Shown in pieces: positions 8,939 to 18,766 of a stretch of DNA of 64,000 nt (position 1 is the stretch's first letter; every line of letters begins with the position of its first letter). The notes below the pieces were generated by a model. The model was not told where the DNA came from. It made no database searches and saw only the letters and a list, made by a program, of their open reading frames with translations. Both the position numbers and the translations under genes were made by a program. Origin of the DNA: Nitrospirales bacterium (GTDB taxonomy: Bacteria; Nitrospirota; Nitrospiria; Nitrospirales; UBA8639); assembly GCA_029261295.1 (NCBI GenBank), contig JAJDBP010000032.1, forward strand, positions 124,001 to 188,000, given 5' to 3'.

Positions 8939-9856
8939 TTATCCCACTGCGACTGTTTGGGAAGCCAGTTGCCTTTTTGCTTCAGCTTTCCGTTCTTTTT
9001 CTTTCGCAGCCATTTCCGCTAACAATTCCTTGGCCGGCTCACTGACAAATTCTTTATAAGCAAATCGTTCCGAAGGCTTTTCGGAATCGCGCATTTCCTG
9101 CAACCCTTCCATGCTATTTTTCCCAATTTCCAAAATACAGGGGGTGTACATTTGCAGGTATGTTGGCCCAATTTCTCGAGCCACATTAATAGCATTCTTA
9201 ATGACTTTTTCCACTAAGTTGGGTTTACTCACTGTACAATTCACCACATAGTGACAGCCAGACTCACGAGCAATTTCAGGTAGACGAACTTTTTCAAATG
9301 ACTTTCCAACTGGGGCCATTTTGGCAACAAACCCCTTTTGCATCAATCCGCTTTCTTGACCACCCGTGTTGGCATACAGCTCATTATCAAAACAAATGGT
9401 CGTAAATTTTTCTTGCCGGAACCACGCTTGAAGGGTCATATCTAACCCAATATCCACGGTCGCCCCATCTCCCGCCAAAACGACCACATCTTTGACTCGA
9501 TCAGGGAACCGTACACTTAACGCACGTTTTAGTCCTGAAGCTATGGCGTTTTGATTGCCAAACAAGGAATGAATGTTATGAACGGCCACATGAGGGAAGA
9601 CCAAACTCGTACAGCCAGTTGACCCTACCATCACCGTATCTTCTGGGTTTGGGAGGGAGGCTAAGATATAGCGGAAAGCCATGGACTCTGGACAACCAGC
9701 ACACAAGGAATGCTCTTCGATGAGTTCCTTCGCATTTCCAATATCTTTCCATCCCCGTTGCTCATTCCCGTACGTTGCTCGCTTGACCAAATCTTGGTAT
9801 TCAGCAGGCATAATGTCATACAACTCTTCTGCAATCTTTATTCGTTCTTTACTCAT
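8939..9856 (-). CDS. porB: 2-oxoacid:ferredoxin oxidoreductase, beta (TPP-binding) subunit
   Basis: 305 residues. The TPP/Mg motif is clear as GDGATVDIGLDMTLQAWF followed by CFDNELYANTGGQ. The cluster-proximal cysteines SLCAGCPES lie near residue 52, and VGSTGC near residue 80. This is the active-site subunit that decarboxylates, or in the reductive TCA direction carboxylates, acyl-CoA using reduced ferredoxin. It is 66 bp after the alpha gene. The substrate (pyruvate or 2-oxoglutarate) is not decidable by eye. Confidence 0.94.
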   Translation of the reverse strand: MSKERIKIAEELYDIMPAEYQDLVKRATYGNEQRGWKDIGNAKELIEEHSLCAGCPESMAFRYILASLPNPEDTVMVGSTGCTSLVFPHVAVHNIHSLFGNQNAIASGLKRALSVRFPDRVKDVVVLAGDGATVDIGLDMTLQAWFRQEKFTTICFDNELYANTGGQESGLMQKGFVAKMAPVGKSFEKVRLPEIARESGCHYVVNCTVSKPNLVEKVIKNAINVAREIGPTYLQMYTPCILEIGKNSMEGLQEMRDSEKPSERFAYKEFVSEPAKELLAEMAAKEKERKAEAKRQLASQTVAVG

Positions 9857-9922
9857 GTGCTTCTCCTTATTTACAGGGTCTGTTTCAAAAGCCAGATACT
9901 CTCAAGAATGCTTTCTATTGCG

Positions 9923-11131
9923 TCAGCCTCGTCCGGCCATCGCAGGGACTTTCATCCCCAACAAGGTTTTGATCTCTGCTGCAATTATTTCAGGTGGCAT
10001 CGTCATACCACCACATACATGAGGACCCGCATGCACCCGTTCATTATTCGGAATGGTTGCACTTACTTCTCTAGCCATCCACCCTGTCACATTAAACTCT
10101 GGAATTATAATATGCTTTGCATTCTTGGTAGCTTCCCTAATTTCCTCACCAGGCCAAGGACGCAAGGTCTTGACCTTTACTAGCCCAACTTTAACGCCTT
10201 CATCTTCCAAGAGGGCAATTGCCTCTCGGCTTTGCGAAACGGCTGTGCCAGAGGCCACCACAATAACATCTGCGTCCGTATTTTCGGTTTCAATCAATCC
10301 ATTCATCCAACGGATTGTGTGTTTCCTCGACCGCTCAACGGCTGCCCACACTTCTTGTTGCCAACTCGCATGAGTCGCATAACTAATGTAGTTACTTTTC
10401 ATGACAAATGGATCTCGCATCATGCGCACCGGAGGACATTCCATATCCATACATGGAACCGGTGATCGATAGGGATCATACGGTGGCAAACACATCTCTG
10501 TGGGGGTTAGATCAACCATATCTTTCGTATGGGTCACAAAAAACCCATCGCAGCACAAAGCCAGGGGTAAATGGACATCCGGTTCCTCAGATACCATATA
10601 ACCCATAAGGATCCAATCATAGAAATCTTGGGCCGTTTCCGCATGCCACACCAGCATTCCGGTATTCATGAGATAGGCGATTTCTAGGGTATCGGGTTGA
10701 ATCGAAAGAGGCGAGTTAATCCCTCTGCAGGTCACAATCATCTGAATGGGCAACCGAGCTCCAGCCCACATCGGAAAATTTTCCATGGCCCGCATCGTCC
10801 CAGGTCCAGCGGTAGTGGTAAAAACTCGTGCGCCACCAAAGGCTGCTCCCGCACATTGCGACATCACAGCAAATTCGCTCTCGCCTCGGAAATAATCGCC
10901 AATGTAACCTTCGGCGAAGAGTTCGCCGCATAAGGCAGCTGCTTCACTTTGAGGTGTAATGGGATACGCAACCATCATGTCACAAGAAGCTCGACGTACG
11001 GCTTCTTTAATGACTTCACTACCCGTAAAAAACGATGGCGTTCTTTCGGCCTCAAACATCATTTTCCAAGGATCAGTGTAAACCTGATCTTTTTTATTCT
11101 TTTGTCCTATGAACGAAGCTTGAGTGGCCAT
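9923..11131 (-). CDS. porA: 2-oxoacid:ferredoxin oxidoreductase, alpha subunit
   Basis: 402 residues. The pyrimidine-binding domain MVAYPITPQSEAA is near residue 55, followed by the FRGESEFAVMSQCAGAA segment, TTTAGPGT and the LPIQMIVTCRGINSP segment. The C-terminal domain contains IVVASGTAVSQSREAI and VKVKTLRPWP, typical of POR/OFOR alpha chains. It pairs with the beta subunit to form the catalytic core. It is 128 bp downstream of the epsilon-like gene, so an internal promoter is possible, although an operon is the simplest view. Confidence 0.94.
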   Translation of the reverse strand: MATQASFIGQKNKKDQVYTDPWKMMFEAERTPSFFTGSEVIKEAVRRASCDMMVAYPITPQSEAAALCGELFAEGYIGDYFRGESEFAVMSQCAGAAFGGARVFTTTAGPGTMRAMENFPMWAGARLPIQMIVTCRGINSPLSIQPDTLEIAYLMNTGMLVWHAETAQDFYDWILMGYMVSEEPDVHLPLALCCDGFFVTHTKDMVDLTPTEMCLPPYDPYRSPVPCMDMECPPVRMMRDPFVMKSNYISYATHASWQQEVWAAVERSRKHTIRWMNGLIETENTDADVIVVASGTAVSQSREAIALLEDEGVKVGLVKVKTLRPWPGEEIREATKNAKHIIIPEFNVTGWMAREVSATIPNNERVHAGPHVCGGMTMPPEIIAAEIKTLLGMKVPAMAGRG

Positions 11132-11259
11132 AAAGACCTCCTTTTGATTGCTTCAAGTGAAAAGGCAATGATTACTAAAATTTCTCAATTCGTTTGGTAA
11201 AGCTTACATGAATGAAGATATTACCATTCTTCTCACCATTATTATACATTTATTGAACT

Positions 11260-11892
11260 TTATTCAGGGGGAGGGACCGTTCCTTTTAGTTTTTTGACCC
11301 AATCAGCCAATCTCCCTATCTTTTCGGCTGTTGCATCCCGGAACGAAAGCATCGCATCCTCGTGTCCAGCTTGAGCGCACATGGCCACAGTATAGCAGCT
11401 TGTTCCCCCACGAATGATTTTGAGGGAGAGATTGGCCTGATGACAGTGTACGCCTACAAACATACAGGCATCAATTTTATTATGCCAAATGGTGAGATTA
11501 GGATGATTGGGGTTAATTTCGATTTCTGGATTGATTTTTGGGTATTTGGGACGATAATCCGGCATGGGAATGAGCATGGCTTGCTGGAGCTTCGGATCAA
11601 CACATTCCTTAATGGTTTCATAGAGATGCCGAACAGCCTTGGCTTTTTTGGCAGCCTTCTCATTCCAAGCCCATAAAACAAGTGGCCCAGGGAAAACAGT
11701 AGGTACTTTTGCTGCCAAAAACTCCCTAGCAGCCTGCTCCATGGCCTCTTCTTCTGAAACAATTGCGCCATGAATATGGGCTTGTCCAGGATCGGGTAAC
11801 CGAATACCCATCGACGACGCCGAAGGTGGTAGAAAATGTTCGGGGCCGGGCATCACTTTATAGGTAGTGGTCATCGTCCTACGCGTCTCCAT
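11260..11892 (-). CDS. porE: Fifth (epsilon-like) subunit of the 2-oxoacid:ferredoxin oxidoreductase
   Basis: 210 residues, or 204 if the second ATG at 11874 is used. Seen in it: PTVFPGPLVLWAW, PDYRPKYPKINPE, and the conserved block MFVGVHCHQANLSLKII with histidines and a cysteine. This matches the extra subunit that accompanies five-subunit enzymes of Hydrogenobacter and Nitrospira. Its biochemical role is not settled; assembly or regulation has been considered. Being first in the operon here, it is the strongest local marker of the five-subunit, reductive-TCA type. There is no signal peptide. Confidence 0.8.
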   Translation of the reverse strand: METRRTMTTTYKVMPGPEHFLPPSASSMGIRLPDPGQAHIHGAIVSEEEAMEQAAREFLAAKVPTVFPGPLVLWAWNEKAAKKAKAVRHLYETIKECVDPKLQQAMLIPMPDYRPKYPKINPEIEINPNHPNLTIWHNKIDACMFVGVHCHQANLSLKIIRGGTSCYTVAMCAQAGHEDAMLSFRDATAEKIGRLADWVKKLKGTVPPPE

Positions 11893-12111
11893 TGTTCAAA
11901 AATTTGCACAAAAAACCCTTCGTTCAATTCAGACAATCTATCCTAATGAGGTTTGGAGGAATTCTCAATGCTAAAAAAGACCCAGCTAAACGGAATCTTA
12001 GCCTTTTTGAGAAGGCATCAATGAGTCTTTGGGCCTACAAAATGAAGAAATCAGCAGCCACACCAAGTATAGGAAGCCCCTGTAAATATTGTCAATTCAA
12101 TGAAGTTTGGC

Positions 12112-12591
12112 TTAACGAGCTCGAATTTTTAAGACTTCATATTCCCAAGCAGCCTCTCCTTTGACTTCAGGAACAACCGAAAAAGGTATTGTTACAGAGA
12201 AATCTCTCGATTGAGCTGAAGGGACTTCCAAGGGAAAGGTGACCTCCTCCTGTCCCACAATCTCACAAACTCCAATTTCACAGTCTTTTGCAGTGGCCTG
12301 AAGCTGAATAGAGAGTATGCTATAGTCTTTGGAAATATTTTGGATTCTGCCATCCACCACAAATGATCGTGCATTCAGTCCCGATCTGACATGCATTTCT
12401 GATAGCTGAGCCTCCTCAACTGAAATTCTTTCAAATTCTAAATTCCGCTCCCGAGAATCCTGCCAAATAATGACCCCAATACCCCCTATTAAGACCACAA
12501 GGGTTCCCACCAAGATTCGCCGAAACCTGGGGAAATACACCGCTACCAAGACAATAATGAGGACTAAAATGAAAATAGCGATACGGACCAT
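12112..12591 (-). CDS. Two-TM membrane protein with exported beta-sandwich-like domain
   Basis: 159 residues, function unknown. Residues 1-20 (IAIFILVLIIVLVAVYF) and about 26-43 (ILVGTLVVLIGGIGVII) are membrane segments. The rest (FVVDGRIQNISKDYSILSIQ, then CEIGVCEIVGQEEVTFPLEV) has the alternating pattern of small immunoglobulin-like domains of the FxLYD/DUF type that measure or stabilise envelope complexes. Two cysteines (CEIGVC) could form a disulfide. It is not clearly linked to either neighbour. Confidence 0.7.
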   Translation of the reverse strand: MVRIAIFILVLIIVLVAVYFPRFRRILVGTLVVLIGGIGVIIWQDSRERNLEFERISVEEAQLSEMHVRSGLNARSFVVDGRIQNISKDYSILSIQLQATAKDCEIGVCEIVGQEEVTFPLEVPSAQSRDFSVTIPFSVVPEVKGEAAWEYEVLKIRAR

Positions 12592-12704
12592 GACATTCGG
12601 CTTTCTTGAAAAGGTATCCTGATTATTCCCTCATAATGTAATACTTCCCTGCTTCACTATCTTATCGACCCTCAAACGAGAAACCTTTCCTGCAATTGGC
12701 CCCC

Positions 12705-13529
12705 ATGTCAGATTGGGCAGATGAAATCGAAGTAGCTTCCCATCTAGCCCGAGAGGCAGGCCGCCGAATTATGCTTTTGTACGAAAAAGGAGTTGCCGTC
12801 TCATACAAAGGGGATAATGACCCGGTCACGGAAGCTGACAAAGAAGCCAATTCCATCATTATTGAGGGCTTAGCCTTGCATTTCCCTCACGATGGGATCA
12901 TAGCAGAAGAAAGCCCACTGCCCCTAAAACCTCTGGGAAACGATCGCGTGTGGTATGTGGACCCTCTAGATGGAACCAAAGAGTTTATCGCTCACAATGG
13001 AGAATTCTCCATAATGATTGGAATGAGCCTCAGCGGTTGTTCCCAACTCGGTGTCGTCTATTGGCCTTCACACGACCAGCTATTTGCAGGGGTGACAGAC
13101 AGAGAAGCTTGGGTGGAACATCATGGAAAAACTTTTCCCTTACAAGCAGCGCAGACCAAACACCCTCAAACCTTGACCCTGGTGACTTCTCGTTCCCACC
13201 GGTCTCCGAATCTTTCAAAGATCAATCAAACCCTTAATATTGCAGCGGAACACCCCATGGGTAGCGTAGGCTTAAAAGTTGGATTTATTACTCAAGGCAA
13301 CGCAGATGTGTATATTGAACCTGGCCCATTCACCAAACTTTGGGATGCTTGCGCTCCTGAAGCCATCCTGCGTGGCGCAGGCGGCTGTTTTACAGACCTC
13401 CATGGGAACCCTATTCACTATGCTACCAATGAATGGCGGAATATGCATGGACTCGTGGGCTGTACTAAAGATTGCCATCAACGCGTCATTCAAGCCTTGA
13501 CGGGATTATGTGTCTCATGTGATGTTTGA
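12705..13529 (+). CDS. cysQ: 3'(2'),5'-bisphosphate nucleotidase / inositol-monophosphatase family (CysQ-like)
   Basis: Mg-dependent phosphatase that most likely hydrolyses PAP formed during sulfate assimilation. Key motifs are GDNDPVTEADKEAN, GIIAEES (metal Glu), WYVDPLDGTKEFI (the metal-binding DPLDGT with the CysQ-typical KEFI), and LWDACAPEAILRGAGG near the C-terminus. The length of about 274 residues is normal. I took the ATG at 12705; a TTG nine bases upstream in the same frame is also possible. No sulfate-assimilation gene is nearby. Confidence 0.85.
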   Translation: MSDWADEIEVASHLAREAGRRIMLLYEKGVAVSYKGDNDPVTEADKEANSIIIEGLALHFPHDGIIAEESPLPLKPLGNDRVWYVDPLDGTKEFIAHNGEFSIMIGMSLSGCSQLGVVYWPSHDQLFAGVTDREAWVEHHGKTFPLQAAQTKHPQTLTLVTSRSHRSPNLSKINQTLNIAAEHPMGSVGLKVGFITQGNADVYIEPGPFTKLWDACAPEAILRGAGGCFTDLHGNPIHYATNEWRNMHGLVGCTKDCHQRVIQALTGLCVSCDV

Positions 13530-13605
13530 AACTTTTTTTACGGTTTTTAGAATCGCCCTTAAGAAATATTTTTCGTCTTCTTAGCAACGGAATCCTTATA
13601 TACAT

Positions 13606-14925
13606 ATGAGAGAAGATCTCGTCATTATTGGTGGCGGACTTGCCGGCGCTGAAGCCGCCTGGCAGGCAGCCAATCATGGGACAAAAGTCACCCTCTATGA
13701 AATGCGTCCGAAAACGGAAACCGCCGCCCATAAAACCGAACAACTTGCGGAAATTGTCTGCTCCAACTCGCTAGGCTCCAACGATCCCCTGAGCGCACCT
13801 GGGATTCTCAAGCAGGAAATGCGAAAACTCGGGTCGTTGATTATTAAGGTCGCCGATGAGGTCGCCGTTCCAGCAGGGTCTGCTCTCGCAGTAGATCGAG
13901 AAAAATTTGCTCAAAAAATTACACAGGCCTTGAGCGAACACCCCAACGTGCGAATACTGCGGGAGGAAATAGAAGACATACCAGAAGATACGGTGTGCAT
14001 TATTGCAACTGGCCCCTTAACGTCACCCAAGCTATCTGAAGCGATTATGCAATTCACGCGATCAAAAAATTTGTACTTTTTTGATGCGATATCCCCAATT
14101 ATTGACACCGACTCCTTAAACATGGAGCGAATCTTTCGGGCTTCTCGTTATGATAAAGGCACCGCCGATTATCTCAATTGTCCGATGGATGAAGAAGCTT
14201 ATAATCTTTTCTACGATGCTCTTATCAAAGCTGATCGCGTTCAACCAAAGTCATTTGAAAATATTCCATATTTTGAAGGATGTTTGCCAATTGAAGTTAT
14301 GGCCGAGCGAGGACGACAAACTTTAGCCTTTGGGCCCATGAAACCCGTAGGACTCATTGACCCCAAAACAGGCACTCGGCCGTTTGCCGTGCTACAATTA
14401 CGAGCAGAGAATCATCATGGTTCTTGTTATAATATGGTAGGTTTTCAAACAAAGCTCACCTACCCCGAGCAAAAAAGAATATTCCGCATGATTCCCGGGC
14501 TGGAGCAGGCTGAATTTCTTCGCTGCGGAAGCATCCATCGCAACACATTTATTAATGTCCCTATTCTTTTGAAAGATACGCTCCAATTAAAAAAACAATC
14601 CAACATTTTCTTCGCAGGTCAATTAGTCGGAGTAGAAGGCTACGTAGAGGCGGCGGCAAGTGGAGGACTCGCAGGGCTCAATGCTGCCCGTTTGTTATCA
14701 AACCAAAGTCTTATGACGCCCCCTCCCACGACAGCTCACGGGGCACTCCTCCATTACATCACAACCTGTGAACCGAAACATTTTCAACCAATTAATACCA
14801 ACTTTGGGTTATTCCCACCTCTCGATATGCCTATTCGTGACAAACAAAAAAAGAGGCTGGCCATTCAAGAGCGGGCACTTTCGAATTTTCAATCATGGAC
14901 CACGCAATCAGAACTTTTACAATGA
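13606..14925 (+). CDS. trmFO: tRNA m5U54 methyltransferase TrmFO (folate/FAD-dependent)
   Basis: Flavoprotein that makes ribothymidine at tRNA position 54 using methylenetetrahydrofolate. The FAD site IIGGGLAGAEAAWQAA lies at residues 7-22, followed by LYEMRP, IVCSNSLGSNDPLSAPG, and, near the C-terminus, GQLVGVEGYVEAAASGGLAG. The length of 439 residues is standard. Its TGA stop overlaps the xerC ATG (ATGA at 14922-14925). The order trmFO-xerC-hslV-hslU matches the conserved gid-codV-clpQ-clpY arrangement of Firmicutes. Confidence 0.97.
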   Translation: MREDLVIIGGGLAGAEAAWQAANHGTKVTLYEMRPKTETAAHKTEQLAEIVCSNSLGSNDPLSAPGILKQEMRKLGSLIIKVADEVAVPAGSALAVDREKFAQKITQALSEHPNVRILREEIEDIPEDTVCIIATGPLTSPKLSEAIMQFTRSKNLYFFDAISPIIDTDSLNMERIFRASRYDKGTADYLNCPMDEEAYNLFYDALIKADRVQPKSFENIPYFEGCLPIEVMAERGRQTLAFGPMKPVGLIDPKTGTRPFAVLQLRAENHHGSCYNMVGFQTKLTYPEQKRIFRMIPGLEQAEFLRCGSIHRNTFINVPILLKDTLQLKKQSNIFFAGQLVGVEGYVEAAASGGLAGLNAARLLSNQSLMTPPPTTAHGALLHYITTCEPKHFQPINTNFGLFPPLDMPIRDKQKKRLAIQERALSNFQSWTTQSELLQ

Positions 14926-15893
14926 TTGACGCCATTCACGCTTTTATACTCTACCTGCAATTAGAACGCGGAGGATCAGATGAGACCCATCGGAACTATC
15001 AGTCTGATCTCCAACAATTCTTGAACCATCTCCAGGAACAATTTTTTCAATCAGAGACGAACGTGGCACCCAATGCCATTCATGCGCTGCATATTCGTTC
15101 CTTCTTAAAACACTTGAGTGACCAAGGCCTGAAGAAAACCTCTCTGGCCCGCAAATTAGCGTGTTTGAAAAGTTTCTTTCGATATTTACTGGAAGTTGGA
15201 CGCATCCCTCACAATCCAGCTTCAGCCATTCGGTCGCCTCGACTGGGAACACACCTTCCAACAGTTCTCACCAAAGACGAAGCCACCACGCTACTTGATT
15301 CACCACCAGTCCAAACGTGGATTCAAGCCAGAAATCAGGCCATGCTAGAAATCCTCTATGCAAGTGGTGCCAGAGTGTCAGAATTGGTGGGGCTCAATTG
15401 GGAAGACCTGGACCTGGAGACGCAATTTATTCGTTTACGTGGGAAAGGGAAAAAAGAACGAAGAGTCCCTATTGGAACGGTAGCAACTGAAGCCATACTT
15501 GATTATCAGCGGCAACTCTTTCCCATGGGAAAATCGACCCGACCGACAGTCAAGAAACCGCTGACCTCTTGGTCTGGATCACGACCGCTCTTTTTAAACA
15601 CCCGAGGAACCCGGCTCACCACTCGGAGTGTCGAACGCATTATCAAACAAGAAGCCGGAGACCGTTTCCCAAAATCGGTAACTCCACACACACTTCGACA
15701 TTCATTTGCGACCCATTTACTCGATGAGGGTGCGGATTTGCGTGCCATCCAAGAATTACTCGGCCATGCGTCGTTAGCTACCACACAAAAATATACCCAC
15801 GTCGCAACCAATCAACTCATGGCAGTCTATGATCGAGCACATCCTCGATCAGGCTCTTCTGTCCCCACACCGACGCAAGGAGATACACGGTAA
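14922..15893 (+). CDS. xerC: Tyrosine recombinase XerC/XerD type
   Basis: Site-specific recombinase that resolves chromosome dimers. The N-terminal SAM-like domain spans about residues 1-90. Catalytic residues are visible: Arg in [13 protein letters not shown], Lys in [17 protein letters not shown] in the [13 protein letters not shown] block, His in [13 protein letters not shown], and the tyrosine just after it (KYTHV). I chose the ATG overlapping the trmFO stop; an upstream ATG at 14895 lies inside trmFO and is less likely. Length is 323 residues. Confidence 0.93.
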   Translation: MIDAIHAFILYLQLERGGSDETHRNYQSDLQQFLNHLQEQFFQSETNVAPNAIHALHIRSFLKHLSDQGLKKTSLARKLACLKSFFRYLLEVGRIPHNPASAIRSPRLGTHLPTVLTKDEATTLLDSPPVQTWIQARNQAMLEILYASGARVSELVGLNWEDLDLETQFIRLRGKGKKERRVPIGTVATEAILDYQRQLFPMGKSTRPTVKKPLTSWSGSRPLFLNTRGTRLTTRSVERIIKQEAGDRFPKSVTPHTLRHSFATHLLDEGADLRAIQELLGHASLATTQKYTHVATNQLMAVYDRAHPRSGSSVPTPTQGDTR

Positions 15894-15895
15894 TT

Positions 15896-16432
15896 ATGAT
15901 TATTCGTTCAACGACTATACTTTGCGTGCGAAAAGGACCCATCGTGGCCATGGGCTCCGACGGACAGGTCACCGTTGGCACCACAGTCATGAAAAGCAAT
16001 GCACGAAAACTTCGCACCATGCATCAAAACCAAGTCCTTGCCGGATTTGCAGGAGCCACAGCCGATGCATTTACGTTGTTTGAAAAATTTGAGGCAAAGT
16101 TAGAGGAATATAGGGGAAAGTTGACCCGCGCAGCCGTTGAACTCGCGAAAGACTGGAGAACTGATCGTGTCCTCCGACGCCTGGAAGCCTTACTCGCCGT
16201 AGCAAACCATGAACAATCCTTTATTATTTCCGGCACAGGTGATGTCATCGAGCCTGAAGATGGGATTCTAGCCATTGGCTCAGGGGGTTCGTATGCCTTA
16301 GCGGCGGCGCGAGCCCTTTTGGCTCAAACCGAGCTGGCCCCAAAACAGATTGTCGAGCAAAGTATGCAAATCGCTGGAAGCATCGACATTTACACGAACC
16401 ACAACATTGTCATCGAGGAGTTACCGAAATAA
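15896..16432 (+). CDS. hslV: HslV (ClpQ) protease subunit
   Basis: Peptidase subunit of the HslVU ATP-dependent protease. The sequence [14 protein letters not shown] places the nucleophile threonine at residue 6 or 7, so a short propeptide (MIIRS) must be removed; B. subtilis ClpQ is similar. [19 protein letters not shown] and [20 protein letters not shown] are family signatures. The length of 178 residues is typical. It begins 3 bp after the xerC stop, and hslU follows 3 bp later. Confidence 0.95.
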   Translation: MIIRSTTILCVRKGPIVAMGSDGQVTVGTTVMKSNARKLRTMHQNQVLAGFAGATADAFTLFEKFEAKLEEYRGKLTRAAVELAKDWRTDRVLRRLEALLAVANHEQSFIISGTGDVIEPEDGILAIGSGGSYALAAARALLAQTELAPKQIVEQSMQIAGSIDIYTNHNIVIEELPK

Positions 16433-16435
16433 CAT

Positions 16436-17845
16436 ATGGAACAACCATCGACCGCTTCGACGCCAAAACTTGATTCCATGACTCCACGCCAAATCGTGGA
16501 AGAGCTTGACCGCTACGTCATTGGGCAAAAAGATGCGAAACGGATGGTCGCCATCGCCCTACGCAGTCGGTGGCGACGCCAACAGCTCAGCCCCGAGCTC
16601 CGCGAAGAAATTGTTCCCAAAAATATCATTATGATCGGCCCAACCGGAGTGGGGAAAACAGAAGTCTCCCGTCGGGTTTCTAAGCTGGCCGACGCCCCGT
16701 TCATTAAGGTCGAGGCCTCTAAATTTACAGAGGTTGGTTACGTCGGGCGCGATGTAGAGTCAGTGATCCGAGATCTGACAGATATCTCCATCAACCAGGT
16801 AAAAACCGTCTACTTAGAAACCGTTCAACACAAAGCCGAAGAAATGGCCGAAGACCGGGTCTTGGATATTCTTCTTCCGCCTTCCCCGGCTGTTTCAACG
16901 AATGACACTAATCAAGAAGACGAAGATCTAGACAGTGGAGCGCCAAAAAAACCTGACCCCCAAGAATCCACCCGAGCCAAACTCCGAAAACAATTACAAG
17001 AGGGAAAACTCGATGATCGGATGGTGGAAATAGAAATCAAAGAACGAGGTGGACTACCGGTAGGGATCATATCAAATATCGGCGGCATGGAAGACATGGA
17101 AAATAACCTCCGAGAAATGCTCGGTGGAATGATGCCAGGGAAAAAGAAAGATCGCCGCATGAAAATTTCGGAAGCGCTGAAATTTCTGGCCCAGGAAGAG
17201 GCTCAAAAACTCATCGACATGGACGAAGTGACCAAAGAGGCGATCTCCCGAACCGAGCAATCGGGAATCGTGTTTTTGGATGAAATTGACAAGATTGCAG
17301 GAAAAGAAAAACACCAAGGCCCGGATATTTCGCGAGAAGGGGTTCAACGAGATTTGTTGCCCATCGTCGAGGGCTCAACCGTCAATACCAAACATGGACT
17401 CGTCAAAACCGATCATATATTGTTTATTGCAGCAGGCGCATTTCACGTGGCGAAACCCTCAGACTTAATTCCGGAACTACAGGGTCGATTCCCCATTCGC
17501 GTCGAACTTGAGCCCTTAACCAAGGACGACCTTATACGGATTCTCACCGAACCAAAGAATGCGTTGATTAAACAATATCATGCGCTGCTCGAAACAGAAG
17601 GCATCAACCTGGATTTCACCAAGGATGGCATCGAAGAAATTGCTGCAACCGCCGTCGAGGTCAACGACCGAACTGAAAATATTGGTGCCAGACGACTGTT
17701 CACCATCGTCGAACGCTTATTGGAAGACGTATCATTTCAAGCTCAAGATCTTCCTGAAAAACACGTCACCATCAATGCCCAGTACGTCAAAGATCATTTG
17801 CAAGACATTGTAAAAGATCAAGACCTCAGCCGATTTATCTTATAA
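16436..17845 (+). CDS. hslU: HslU (ClpY) ATPase subunit
   Basis: AAA+ unfoldase of HslVU. It starts with [20 protein letters not shown], has Walker [14 protein letters not shown] near residue 62 and [14 protein letters not shown], and an intermediate domain from about 110 to 240. Walker B is [12 protein letters not shown], and the AAA+ arginine region is [12 protein letters not shown]. The C-terminal ends in LSRFIL, which fits the HslV-docking tail. The length of 469 residues is normal. Confidence 0.97.
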   Translation: MEQPSTASTPKLDSMTPRQIVEELDRYVIGQKDAKRMVAIALRSRWRRQQLSPELREEIVPKNIIMIGPTGVGKTEVSRRVSKLADAPFIKVEASKFTEVGYVGRDVESVIRDLTDISINQVKTVYLETVQHKAEEMAEDRVLDILLPPSPAVSTNDTNQEDEDLDSGAPKKPDPQESTRAKLRKQLQEGKLDDRMVEIEIKERGGLPVGIISNIGGMEDMENNLREMLGGMMPGKKKDRRMKISEALKFLAQEEAQKLIDMDEVTKEAISRTEQSGIVFLDEIDKIAGKEKHQGPDISREGVQRDLLPIVEGSTVNTKHGLVKTDHILFIAAGAFHVAKPSDLIPELQGRFPIRVELEPLTKDDLIRILTEPKNALIKQYHALLETEGINLDFTKDGIEEIAATAVEVNDRTENIGARRLFTIVERLLEDVSFQAQDLPEKHVTINAQYVKDHLQDIVKDQDLSRFIL

Positions 17846-17867
17846 GGACAGCTTAAAAAGACGACCC

Positions 17868-18761
17868 ATGGACAAGCTCATCAAAAAAGCCGATATCCTC
17901 ATTGAGGCACTTCCCTATATTCGCAATTTTGCCGGGAAAACCATTGTCATTAAATATGGCGGTCACGCGATGGTGGCAGAAGACCTCAAAGAAGGGTTTG
18001 CCGAAGATGTGGTCTTGCTGAAATACGTCGGACTTAATCCCATCATCGTCCATGGAGGCGGTCCCCAGATTAATACCATGCTCGAGACCCTGGGAATCGA
18101 GGCCAAGTTTATTCATGGAGTACGAGTGACGGACCAACCAACCATGGAAGTCGTGGAAATGGTGTTAGGGGGAAAGATCAATAAAGAAATCGTCGCACTC
18201 CTCAATCAGCATGGAGGAAAAGCCGTTGGACTGACCGGAAAGGATGGTGGACTGTTCACCACGAAATCATTTAATCCGAAAAGTCTCTTCCATCGGTATA
18301 GTGGATCAACGGAAGTGCTTCAGTCTGAAAACTTTGGGTTGGTAGGAGAAGTCAGTCAGGTCAATTCTGAACTATTATTAACGCTGCAAAACGCGAATTT
18401 CATTCCGGTGATCGCCCCGATTGGAGTTGATGCCAAAGGTCATACCCATAACATCAATGCCGACCTGGTTGCCGGAAGCTTAGCGGCCGCGATCAAAGCC
18501 GAGAAACTCCTCATGTTAAGTGATGTCAAAGGTATTCGTAATGCCAAGGGAAGCCATGTTTCAACGTTGCCTCGGAAAGACATGGAGCGGATGGTGAAGA
18601 AAAAAGTCATTAACGAAGGCATGTTGCCTAAAGTCCATGCCTGCTTAACGGCGCTACAAGGTGGAGTGCAAAAAGCCCATATCATTGATGGGCGTGTGCC
18701 GCATGCTATCCTGCTTGAAATTTTTACAGACAAGGGCATCGGTACAGAAATTGTGGCCTAG
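17868..18761 (+). CDS. argB: Acetylglutamate kinase
   Basis: Second step of arginine synthesis: ATP-dependent phosphorylation of N-acetylglutamate. Motifs are KTIVIKYGGHAM (residues 24-35), PIIVHGGGPQINTML, and GKINKEIVALLNQHGGKAVGL. The C-terminal block KVHACLTALQGGVQKAHIID is also typical. The length of 297 residues matches the family. It lies 22 bp after hslU, so it belongs to the same transcription unit by position although it is functionally unrelated. Confidence 0.96.
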   Translation: MDKLIKKADILIEALPYIRNFAGKTIVIKYGGHAMVAEDLKEGFAEDVVLLKYVGLNPIIVHGGGPQINTMLETLGIEAKFIHGVRVTDQPTMEVVEMVLGGKINKEIVALLNQHGGKAVGLTGKDGGLFTTKSFNPKSLFHRYSGSTEVLQSENFGLVGEVSQVNSELLLTLQNANFIPVIAPIGVDAKGHTHNINADLVAGSLAAAIKAEKLLMLSDVKGIRNAKGSHVSTLPRKDMERMVKKKVINEGMLPKVHACLTALQGGVQKAHIIDGRVPHAILLEIFTDKGIGTEIVA

Positions 18762-18766
18762 TCACC

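Noticed and set aside
11892-12164. 90-codon plus-strand open frame between the oxidoreductase operon and the membrane protein gene
   Set aside because: Its 3' part overlaps the coding end of the minus-strand gene, composition is unlike a protein family, and there is no ribosome binding site.
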